Below are positions 7,593 through 13,428 of a DNA stretch of 15,436 nucleotides, in pieces. The notes under the pieces are model-generated. The model worked only from the letters and a program-made list of their open reading frames with translations. It did not search any database and was not told the origin of the DNA. The first letter of the stretch is position 1; the number at the start of each line of letters is the position of its first letter. The stretch covers positions 1 through 15,436 of the forward strand of contig JAJDDU010000016.1 of assembly GCA_029260155.1 (NCBI GenBank), written 5' to 3'. A program made the position numbers and the translations under genes. The DNA comes from Phycisphaerae bacterium. Lineage in GTDB: Bacteria; Planctomycetota; Phycisphaerae; UBA1845.

Positions 7593-8235
7593 CGCTGTCC
7601 TCGCAGACACCCGCTTGGTGCATGATGATCGTGACGGCAGCGCCGCCGTACGCCCGCCGGTCCAACACCTCCCAGCAGGCCCGTTCGTCCGGTGCCCATG
7701 TTACGCGAGCCTCGTGATGGAGCACCAGCACGGTGTCGGAATCCGCCCATTTTGCTCGGAAGAGGTCGGCCAGCAGCCGGGGGACCCGCCCGCTGCGCGA
7801 CGCATCGCGTGCGTCGGCATACGGGGGATCGACGAATATGATCCCGTAGGGCACGTCGGGGCGTGGGGTGGTAAGTGGCATGGTCCAGGCGTCCGCCTTG
7901 GTGATCACGCAGGTTGCGGCGGCGTCGAGCGTCTTGATGTTTTCGCGGAGTGCGGAAAGTGCCGGCCCTTTGCGTTCGATGAAGCTACAGCGCGCCGCGC
8001 CGCGTGAGACGGCCTCGAATCCCATGCTTCCGCTGCCTGCGAAGAGGTCGGCCACGTGCAGCGCGGGCAGCATGCCGTGCGTGTTGTAGCGGGCTGCGAG
8101 GATGGAGAAGATCGACTCTCTTATGCGATCGGGCATCGGCCTGGTACGCGGCGTGTTTGGAACGGTGAGTTTGCGTGATCGCCACCGTCCTGCGATGATC
8201 CGTACGTGTGCGGTTCGTGCGTTGTGTGGCGGCAT
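7555..8235 (-). CDS. rsmD: 16S rRNA (guanine966-N2)-methyltransferase RsmD
   Basis: RsmD methylates G966 of 16S rRNA during small-subunit assembly, using S-adenosylmethionine. The 226-residue product has the family's opening VRIIAGRWRSRKLTVP (residues 11-26) and RPMPDRIRESIFSIL, the SAM-binding motif DLFAGSGSMGFEAVSRG (63-79) and the catalytic VDPPY (135-139). ATG at 8235 fits where the family begins, although the frame stays open further upstream across the neighbouring gene. The last ~40 residues, including the Asp/Ser/Gln-rich DSGDRQDSNSQTGE tail, extend past the usual end. The gene is divergent from the YkgJ-type gene and is followed by the overlapping CCA-enzyme gene. Confidence 0.93.
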   Translation of the reverse strand: MPPHNARTAHVRIIAGRWRSRKLTVPNTPRTRPMPDRIRESIFSILAARYNTHGMLPALHVADLFAGSGSMGFEAVSRGAARCSFIERKGPALSALRENIKTLDAAATCVITKADAWTMPLTTPRPDVPYGIIFVDPPYADARDASRSGRVPRLLADLFRAKWADSDTVLVLHHEARVTWAPDERACWEVLDRRAYGGAAVTIIMHQAGVCEDSGDRQDSNSQTGE

Positions 8236-8239
8236 GCCT

Positions 8240-8269
8240 TTGACCCCTGGGTTCGCGTACACGTATAAT
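8240..8269 (+). promoter_or_regulatory. Near-consensus sigma-70 promoter for the YkgJ-type gene
   Basis: TTGACC (8240-8245) and a perfect TATAAT (8264-8269) are 18 bases apart. Transcription would start near 8276, about 32 bases before ATG 8308. The element sits immediately beside the rsmD start codon on the other strand, so the two divergent units may interfere with each other. Confidence 0.7.
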
Positions 8270-8307
8270 CCGCCATCATTGGCCCCTTGGCAAGGAAACG
8301 TCTGACG

Positions 8308-8751
8308 ATGGGAAATGTTCTCTGCGAACACTGTACGGGCGAGTGCTGCAACTACGTCGCGCTGCCGATCGACGAGCCTGAAACAAAGCGCGATTTCGAC
8401 GACATGCGCTGGTATCTGCTGCACGGCGGAATCAGCGTGTTTGTCGAGGACGGCGACTGGTTCATTCAGTTTCGCAGCGCGTGTCGGCACTTGCAGGATG
8501 ACTACAGGTGCGGCATTTACGAGACGCGCCCGCAGATCTGCCGCGAGTACAAAGCGCACGAATGCGACTATGCCGGCGGCGATTATCAGTACGATCATCT
8601 GTTCACGGAACCGGAGCAAGTCGTCGCGTATGCCAAGAAGCATTTTGCCGACGAGCGATCCGCCAAGACGAGCAAGTCAAGGCAGAAAAAGAAAGCCGGA
8701 CGAAAACGCAGTGGCCTACAGAAGAAACTCATACAACTCAACGTGCGGTAG
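8308..8751 (+). CDS. YkgJ family cysteine cluster protein
   Basis: This belongs to the CxxCxxCC-type family (YkgJ/UPF0153), thought to bind zinc or an iron-sulfur cluster; its function is not settled. The 147-residue product has Cys6, Cys9, Cys13 and Cys14 in CEHCTGECC, then Cys59 in SACRHL, Cys68 in YRCGIYETRP, Cys78 in QICREY and Cys86 in AHEC. YETRPQICREY is a strong family mark. The last ~35 residues are very rich in Lys and Arg (SKSRQKKKAGRKRSG), which suggests nucleic acid or ribosome contact. ATG at 8308 follows AAGGAAA ten bases upstream; an in-frame TTG at 8287 is less likely. Its 3' end overlaps the lipoprotein gene. Confidence 0.88.
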   Translation: MGNVLCEHCTGECCNYVALPIDEPETKRDFDDMRWYLLHGGISVFVEDGDWFIQFRSACRHLQDDYRCGIYETRPQICREYKAHECDYAGGDYQYDHLFTEPEQVVAYAKKHFADERSAKTSKSRQKKKAGRKRSGLQKKLIQLNVR

Positions 8752-9496
8752 GGCGGCGGGGCGGGTCACCCTCTTGGTGGCTTCGCTGTGCGTCGCGGTC
8801 GGCGGGTGTACCAGCGGATCCCTCGCCACGGACAGCGGCCCCGGTACGCCGTGGTCGACCGATGGCCAGCAGATGGTCCACGTCGGTGAGCACGTCGACT
8901 TCAGCTTCATTCTTACGAAGGGCCTGATCAAGCGCCGCCCGCGTGATCCCATGGGTACGGCGGACTACTGTATCGCAATGGCCGGCAGCGAACGCATCGA
9001 GGCTGAGCTCGACGTGATGACGGGCCATTACCGGTTCGCATTCGACGTCGTCGACCTGCAACCGGGTGACACCATCAATGTGTCATCGGCAGCCTACCGG
9101 CGTAGCGGCGTGCGCGACCTGCAGCAGATCGGCGATACGTGGGTCCGGGCGGACGACCCGTTCGATCAACCCGACCGCGTGATGGCCTCCGGCTCGGTCG
9201 CGCTTAGCGTGTACCGAACGGAAATCGAGCTGCCCGTCGGCGACAGCGAATTGGACCTGGTTGGCGGGCGTCTTGAGATTCACCGAAACGACGGCAAGAT
9301 CGCTGTGGTGTTCCACGAGACAACAACGGACCGCGGGTTTACCGTGAGCGAGCCCGACGACGATGGTGTCGTGAAGATCATCTATGCTCCGACTGCGGAC
9401 AATGTGAACAAGACGGCCACCACATACGTGCGATTCCGCGCGCTCGATGGTTCGGGCAAAGAACAGGTATACGATGGCCAGATTCCCACCCCGTGA
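8711..9496 (+). CDS. Predicted lipoprotein of unknown function
   Basis: I do not recognise the family. From GTG 8711 the 261-residue product has an Arg-bearing N-terminus, a hydrophobic stretch VTLLVASLCVAV (residues 19-30) and a lipobox VGGC with Cys33, so it is probably exported and lipid-anchored. The mature part lacks membrane segments and alternates hydrophobic and polar residues in a way that suggests a beta-rich domain: HVGEHVDFSFILTK, FAFDVVDLQPGDTI, ALSVYRTEIELPVG and TATTYVRFRALDG. GTG 8711 is the only start seen that gives a full signal peptide, but its ribosome binding site is weak. It overlaps the YkgJ-type gene by 41 bases in another frame, so it may be translationally coupled. 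Confidence 0.75.
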   Translation: MAYRRNSYNSTCGRAAGRVTLLVASLCVAVGGCTSGSLATDSGPGTPWSTDGQQMVHVGEHVDFSFILTKGLIKRRPRDPMGTADYCIAMAGSERIEAELDVMTGHYRFAFDVVDLQPGDTINVSSAAYRRSGVRDLQQIGDTWVRADDPFDQPDRVMASGSVALSVYRTEIELPVGDSELDLVGGRLEIHRNDGKIAVVFHETTTDRGFTVSEPDDDGVVKIIYAPTADNVNKTATTYVRFRALDGSGKEQVYDGQIPTP

Positions 9497-9527
9497 TTCG
9501 GTGTCACCGACGACCCACGATCCACGG

Positions 9528-9549
9528 CGCAGCCTCTGCAATGGCTGCG
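9528..9549 (+). promoter_or_regulatory. Stem-loop just upstream of hisS
   Basis: CGCAGCC (9528-9534) and GGCTGCG (9543-9549) form a perfect 7-bp stem with an 8-base loop, 19 bases before the hisS ATG. No T-run follows, so it is not a plain intrinsic terminator. It could affect hisS translation, because the weak GAGAG ribosome site at 9554-9558 lies just beyond it. Confidence 0.4.
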
Positions 9550-9568
9550 TAGCGAGAGCGTTAAGCAC

Positions 9569-10876
9569 ATGAGATTTCAGTGTCCGCGCGGAACGCGTGA
9601 TTTCTATCCTGCGGCGATGGCGACGCGCAACTGGATTTTCGACCTGTGGCGGCGCGTGTCGATTCGCAACGGGTTTGAGGAATACGACGGGCCGATCTTC
9701 GAATCGCTCGATCTGTACCGCGTCAAGAGCGGCGACGAGATCGTCAGCGAGCTGTTCAGCTTCAGCGATCGGGGTGACCGCGAATTCGCCATTCGCCCCG
9801 AGATGACACCGACGATCGCGCGAATGGTGGCGGCGAGGGCGAACGGCCTGTCCAAGCCCATCAAGTGGTTCTCGTTGCCGCGACTCTGCAGGGCGGAGCG
9901 GCCGCAGCGAGGGCGGCTGCGCGAGTTCTTCCAGTGGAACATCGACATTCTCGGCGACGCCAGCGCGTTGGCTGATGCTGAGTGCATTTTTGTAGCGGCC
10001 GACTTTTTCTTGGCGACCGGACTGACGCAGGAGCAGTTCGTTATCAAGATCAACTCACGCGGACTGCTGGCTGCCATCTTGGAACATGGCGACGTCGATC
10101 CGTCGCAATTCAGAGCGGTGTACGCCGTTCTCGACAAGCGCGACAAGGTCGACGCTGCCGCGTTTGGGAAGATGGTTGACGAGCTGGGCCTGACTGCGTC
10201 GCAACGCGACACGCTCATTTCACTCGGCGAAGCCAAGGGGGCTGAGGGTCTGGAAACGGTCGCGGGGCTTGTGGCTGGACATGCGGAAGGGGAAGGGCGG
10301 TTGGCCGACCTTCGGGATTTGTTCGCGTTGCTCGATACGATGGGCGTCGCGGATTGCTGCCGTTTCGACATGGGCGTGGTTCGCGGGTTGGCGTATTACA
10401 CGGGCGTCGTATTCGAAGCGTTCGGTACGGGTGGATTGCAGCGTGCCATCTGCGGCGGGGGGCGGTACGACAACTTGTTGAAGGAAGTCGGAGGCCCGCC
10501 GATGAGCGGGGTCGGCTTCGCCACGAGCGACGTTGTGATCGAGGATGTGCTGGATGAACTGAATGCCCTACCTGAGCATACTTCCGGCATCGAGGTGTTC
10601 ATCATCGACGGGGATGCGGAGTCGTTTGATACGGTGTTGTCGCTGGCGGCGGATTTGCGAAGACGCGACGTGGCTGCGAGCTTTTCGTACAAGCGGCAAG
10701 CCGTCGGCAAGCAGTTCAAGCAGGCATCGCAGAAGAACGCCCGCCGCGTCGTCATCGTCGACGAAAAGACGCGCACCGAGAAGACCGTCAGCGTCAAGGA
10801 CATGGCCGCCGGTGTGCAGCAGGACGTCACCATCGCTTCCCTCCTCGCCGATCCGTTTCAGCCGCTTGCGCAATGA
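9569..10876 (+). CDS. hisS: Histidine--tRNA ligase
   Basis: HisRS charges tRNA-His. The 435-residue class II synthetase has PRGTRDFYP (residues 6-14), RPEMTPTIARM (76-86), motif 2 as RAERPQRGRLREFFQWNIDI (108-127), the histidine-binding HisA motif RGLAYYTG (272-279) with the conserved Arg272, GGGRYDNL (296-303), and a C-terminal anticodon-binding domain with YKRQAVGKQFKQA. Motif 3 normally reads GFAxGxER and here reads GVGFATSDVVI (314-324), so the usual Glu-Arg pair is missing. The rest of the active site looks complete and the anticodon domain is present, so this is a synthetase rather than a HisZ-like regulator. A hairpin precedes its start. Confidence 0.94.
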   Translation: MRFQCPRGTRDFYPAAMATRNWIFDLWRRVSIRNGFEEYDGPIFESLDLYRVKSGDEIVSELFSFSDRGDREFAIRPEMTPTIARMVAARANGLSKPIKWFSLPRLCRAERPQRGRLREFFQWNIDILGDASALADAECIFVAADFFLATGLTQEQFVIKINSRGLLAAILEHGDVDPSQFRAVYAVLDKRDKVDAAAFGKMVDELGLTASQRDTLISLGEAKGAEGLETVAGLVAGHAEGEGRLADLRDLFALLDTMGVADCCRFDMGVVRGLAYYTGVVFEAFGTGGLQRAICGGGRYDNLLKEVGGPPMSGVGFATSDVVIEDVLDELNALPEHTSGIEVFIIDGDAESFDTVLSLAADLRRRDVAASFSYKRQAVGKQFKQASQKNARRVVIVDEKTRTEKTVSVKDMAAGVQQDVTIASLLADPFQPLAQ

Positions 10877-10887
10877 CGGTGGTGTGG

Positions 10888-10906
10888 CACCGGTTTGTAA
10901 CCGGTG
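10888..10906. repeat. Perfect palindrome downstream of hisS
   Basis: CACCGGTT (10888-10895) and AACCGGTG (10899-10906) form a perfect 8-bp stem around a 3-base loop. It lies in the 58-base gap between two converging genes. It could be a bidirectional transcription end or a copy of a dispersed palindromic repeat; there is no T-run. Confidence 0.5.
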
Positions 10907-10934
10907 TACTCGGATCGGTTTTGGGCTGCCGGCA

Positions 10935-11564
10935 TCACGTCCTGTCGGTGAGCGCACGCAACCGCCGCCCGCATTCCGGACAGGCGCCGGAAACGTTGCC
11001 CGTGAGGTCGTATCCGCAGGACAAGCACTGGCCTTGCTTCTGCCGATGCGAGCGCCGCAACGGTCCACGAATGACGGCGATCGCAGGGCATATCGCGAGT
11101 GCAAGAAACAGCAGCATGAGCGGGAAGTCGATTCGAATCCGACGTACGAGCACCTGCCCGGAATCGGTGGTGTGTGTGGGCGAGTTGGAGAACTTGCACC
11201 ACGGGAAACGGTGTATCGGACTTGCGGCGCGGTTCCATCCGGACCCGTACGTCGGCATACGCTGATCAAAATAGTCGCGAACATACGCTTCGTTGTATTC
11301 CCATTTCCCGTCACCCTCCGCGCGGTTGAGCGTCTGGATGCCCGCAAGGATGTCGGCCTCGTAGAGTCGCCACGTCTCGGCGCGCGGATACCGCTCAAGC
11401 GTGATGATGACGCTCGCGAGACCATCGGCGAACGCGACTTCAAGCCACGCTTGGTTGGATACGGCCCAGTTGCCGACAAGCGGGACTTTGAATGTAGAGG
11501 CTCGCAGCACGAGCATCAGAATAGCCGCCGCTGACAACAAGTAGATGACGGTCTTGCGAAACAC
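10935..11564 (-). CDS. Two-helix membrane protein with C-terminal zinc ribbon
   Basis: The function is unknown. The 209-residue product has a hydrophobic segment at about residues 5-20 (TVIYLLSAAAILMLVL), a ~125-residue domain rich in Trp and Tyr, and a second membrane segment at about 147-166 (FPLMLLFLALAICPAIAVI). A basic stretch follows, then a zinc ribbon CLSCGYDLTGN...CPECG with Cys180, 183, 195 and 198. The central domain is probably outside the cytoplasm and the ribbon inside. GTG at 11564 is preferred because GGAG sits seven bases upstream and it places the first helix at the N-terminus. An earlier GTG at 11675 would add 37 unlikely residues and enter a repeat. It converges on hisS. 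Confidence 0.75.
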   Translation of the reverse strand: MFRKTVIYLLSAAAILMLVLRASTFKVPLVGNWAVSNQAWLEVAFADGLASVIITLERYPRAETWRLYEADILAGIQTLNRAEGDGKWEYNEAYVRDYFDQRMPTYGSGWNRAASPIHRFPWCKFSNSPTHTTDSGQVLVRRIRIDFPLMLLFLALAICPAIAVIRGPLRRSHRQKQGQCLSCGYDLTGNVSGACPECGRRLRALTDRT

Positions 11565-11679
11565 AGACGTACTCCATACGCTCGACAGACGTCCAAGGAA
11601 TTGTATGACGCGTGGGCGGGGGGTGTCACGGGCAACTTCGGCGGATAATCGGGTCGCCGTAGCGGCGAATCTCACACAC

Positions 11680-11706
11680 TTTGCGTCCTCTGCGCTCTCT
11701 GCGGTT
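11680..11706. repeat. Short repeat with 9-base period
   Basis: The bases TTTGCGTCC, TCTGCGCTC and TCTGCGGTT run head to tail, giving a TGCG step every nine bases. On the other strand this reads as CCGCAGAG/CGCAGAG units, a pattern I recall as a dispersed repeat in many environmental bacterial genomes. It lies between the divergent zinc-ribbon and HYExAFE genes. Confidence 0.5.
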
Positions 11707-11764
11707 CAAAAAGCCGTCGTATGAGTCGTTGCAATCCGCACGCGGCCGTGTACAAGTTAAGCGT

Positions 11765-12271
11765 ATGGCACGGCGACACATTCATTATGAAGCCGCCTTC
11801 GAGGACTACCTTCGCTCGCAGGGCATCGCCTACATCCCCGTCGACGAGCGCAGAAAGGCCATCTTCGCCGGAGCGCGCGTGAAGTCGTTCGACTTCCTCG
11901 TCTATCGCAAGACCGGCGAGACTTGGCTGGTGGACGTCAAGGGCCGCAAGTTTCCCTACGAATCGCCGAACCACAAACGCTACTGGGAAAACTGGGTAAC
12001 CACGGACGATCTCGACGGGCTCAAGCAGTGGCAGGGCGTCTTCGGGGAGGGCTTCGTTTCTACGATCGTTTTCGCCTATCACCTCCTGGGCCCGGAAAGT
12101 AGGCAGCCCACACCGTACGTACACCCGTTCCGCGGCGAGTACTACGCATTCCTCGCCGTGCGGGCTGATACGTACGAACAGCACGCCCGCGGCCGCTCCG
12201 CGAAGTGGCAGACCGTTACCGTCCCCGCCGCCACGTTTCGACAGCTCGCGAAGCCCATCCAAGCGGCCTGA
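11765..12271 (+). CDS. HYExAFE family protein, possible PD-(D/E)XK nuclease
   Basis: The 168-residue product begins MARRHIHYEAAFEDYLRSQG, carrying the HYExAFE signature (residues 7-13) of a named but uncharacterised family that I associate with Planctomycetota. The order of elements resembles a PD-(D/E)XK nuclease: an early helix with Glu9 and Glu13, then Asp43 in VKSFDFLVY, a hairpin, and Asp57-x-Lys59 in WLVDVKGRK, followed by a helix DDLDGLKQWQ with Gln residues and a hydrophobic strand FVSTIVFAYHLL. I infer a DNA or RNA nuclease; this is not proven. ATG at 11765 is chosen because the family starts there, though no good ribosome site precedes it. The frame is open further upstream through a repeat. 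Confidence 0.85.
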   Translation: MARRHIHYEAAFEDYLRSQGIAYIPVDERRKAIFAGARVKSFDFLVYRKTGETWLVDVKGRKFPYESPNHKRYWENWVTTDDLDGLKQWQGVFGEGFVSTIVFAYHLLGPESRQPTPYVHPFRGEYYAFLAVRADTYEQHARGRSAKWQTVTVPAATFRQLAKPIQAA

Positions 12272-12311
12272 GCGACCGCGCCCGAGACGCTTCGAGACTT
12301 CTCTCAATTGA

Positions 12312-12340
12312 TTGTACAGAGCGGATCGGACCACTATAAT
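12312..12340 (+). promoter_or_regulatory. Near-consensus promoter giving a leaderless mRNA
   Basis: TTGTAC (12312-12317) and a perfect TATAAT (12335-12340) are exactly 17 bases apart. The expected transcription start, about seven bases after TATAAT, falls at 12346-12348, which is the ATG of the next gene. There is no ribosome binding site between them. Confidence 0.7.
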
Positions 12341-12347
12341 CACTCGC

Positions 12348-12575
12348 ATGAACGTCCGGAACGCAACCCGAAAGACCTCACAACGTATCGTCCAGCGCCT
12401 CGCCGTCGCAGCCGTCGCGCTGTGCAGCCTCGCCCCCACGGCAGCGCTCGCCCAGGCGGAGGCTAGGCTTCCGGAAGAGAAGAAACCCATCAAAGCTTGG
12501 CTGTTCGTCGCCGTTGCGACGGGCCTGTTCATCGCCATCGCGATCAAGAACCCCAAGCGTTCGCACCAGGGCTAA
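12348..12575 (+). CDS. Small exported or membrane protein, unknown
   Basis: The family is not recognised. The 75-residue product has a basic N-terminus (MNVRNATRKTSQRIVQR), a hydrophobic stretch LAVAAVALCSLAPTAALA that ends in an ALA|QA signal-peptidase-like site near residue 36, a short charged spacer RLPEEKKPIK, and a second hydrophobic segment AWLFVAVATGLFIAIAI (about 50-66) before a basic tail. After cleavage it would be a peptide of about 40 residues with one membrane helix. ATG at 12348 coincides with the predicted transcription start, so the message is probably leaderless. It is the first of three short genes in a row on the + strand. Confidence 0.7.
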   Translation: MNVRNATRKTSQRIVQRLAVAAVALCSLAPTAALAQAEARLPEEKKPIKAWLFVAVATGLFIAIAIKNPKRSHQG

Positions 12576-12658
12576 CGCACTGCGTAACGCGCCAAGCCGA
12601 ATAGGACGGGATCGTGAACATCGCCCCCAGCGGGCTGGTTTTCTTGGAGTGGCAAGCA

Positions 12659-12943
12659 ATGATATCAAAACGAAGCATCGTCGTGGCCCTCGCGGGCATC
12701 AACCTCTTCTTGCTGATAGCACTGGTCTTGGGCAGCTACTCGCTCCCCAAGGCCCTCGCCCAGCGCGCCGGCGCGGCTAGCAACTTCGTGGCAGTTACGG
12801 CCAAGGCAGATGCTGATCTAGACGCGCTTTTCTTGATCGACTTGGGCAATAGAACAATGCACTGCTTCCTCCCTTCGCGCGATCGAAGCGGCAACGTGGA
12901 ACCCAAGGGTAGTCGCAACCTCGAACAAGACTTCGGACGATAA
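12659..12943 (+). CDS. Small exported protein, paralogue of the next gene
   Basis: The function is unknown. The 94-residue product starts with a long hydrophobic signal or anchor (SIVVALAGINLFLLIALVLG, about residues 6-25). The mature part reads NFVAVTAKADADLDALFLID and then LGNRTMHCFLPSRD, a pair of likely beta-strands. It shares the pattern (F/Y)(V/I)AV(T/S)...L(F/V)(L/V)...(N/E)...M...F with the next gene, so the two look like diverged copies. ATG at 12659 has GGAG nine bases before it. A GTG at 12614 with AGGACGGG upstream is an alternative start and would push the hydrophobic segment inward. Confidence 0.68.
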   Translation: MISKRSIVVALAGINLFLLIALVLGSYSLPKALAQRAGAASNFVAVTAKADADLDALFLIDLGNRTMHCFLPSRDRSGNVEPKGSRNLEQDFGR

Positions 12944-12979
12944 GCGGACGCCGCAGGATTAAGAGAAAGGTACTCAAAT

Positions 12980-13321
12980 ATGCACTCGAAAGACCTTGCG
13001 ATCGGCGTACTCAGCACAACAGCCGTCATCCTGTTGGTGGGACTCATCCTTCTCAATGCTCAGCCTCAACCCGCCTACGCCTCGGGCATGGGCGATCGTG
13101 GCGGCGACTACATCGCCGTCTCCGGCGCGATGTGGGCCCAGCAGGAGTTGGTCTACGTGTTCAACACAGCCGAGAACAAAATGATCGTCTATCGCTTCGA
13201 TCAGCAGAAGGACCGCATCATCGCGTCTCCAGCCGCCGATCTGAGTGTCTTCCTGGACGGAAAGAAAGCACAACCGAATAAGCAGCGTCCGCGCGGCGGC
13301 AAGCGCCGGCGGAATCCTTGA
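12980..13321 (+). CDS. Small exported protein, paralogue of the previous gene
   Basis: The function is unknown. The 113-residue product has an N-terminal hydrophobic segment (about residues 7-25) ending NAQPQPAYASG, consistent with a signal peptide cleaved after AYA or retained as an anchor. The mature part contains DYIAVSGAMWAQQELVYVFN and then AENKMIVYRFDQQKDRI, matching the strand pattern of the gene before it. The C-terminus is strongly basic and Gly-rich (KQRPRGGKRRRNP). ATG at 12980 has AAAGG nine bases upstream and the gap from the previous gene is only 36 bases, so they are likely co-transcribed. The two short strands resemble a single propeller blade, which is speculative. Confidence 0.72.
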   Translation: MHSKDLAIGVLSTTAVILLVGLILLNAQPQPAYASGMGDRGGDYIAVSGAMWAQQELVYVFNTAENKMIVYRFDQQKDRIIASPAADLSVFLDGKKAQPNKQRPRGGKRRRNP

Positions 13322-13428
13322 CGTACGCCGCCCCAATCGCCACAGGGTCTGTAGTGGTTACGATGCCCCCCCCACCTGCCAATGCAACATAATATATATT
13401 ATCGGACCTTAGGGGTGGGTGGACGGAA
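13322..13428. other. Convergent intergenic region with AT-rich palindrome
   Basis: No gene is seen here. Bases 13389-13402 are a perfect 14-base palindrome, ATAATATATATTAT, unusual in such GC-rich DNA. It is flanked by a C-run with CCCACC on the left and GGTGGG on the right, which could pair around it. It lies between the ends of two converging genes, so a two-way transcription terminator is the simplest reading. Confidence 0.5.

Noticed and set aside
7471..8007. + strand open frame opposite the CCA enzyme and rsmD
   Set aside because: It is a shadow of two well-supported - strand genes.
8315..8710. Extension of the lipoprotein frame back to 8315
   Set aside because: It would overlap nearly all of the YkgJ-type gene in another frame and bury the signal peptide inside the protein.
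10563..11534. Overlapping open frames of over 300 codons on both strands across the hisS end
   Set aside because: They cross from hisS into the zinc-ribbon gene without any domain, and their composition is that of out-of-frame translation.
11672..12556. - strand open frame of 294 codons opposite the HYExAFE gene
   Set aside because: Its end, EPQRAQRTQSV, is simply the translated 9-base repeat, and the + strand gene has a family signature and a fitting length.
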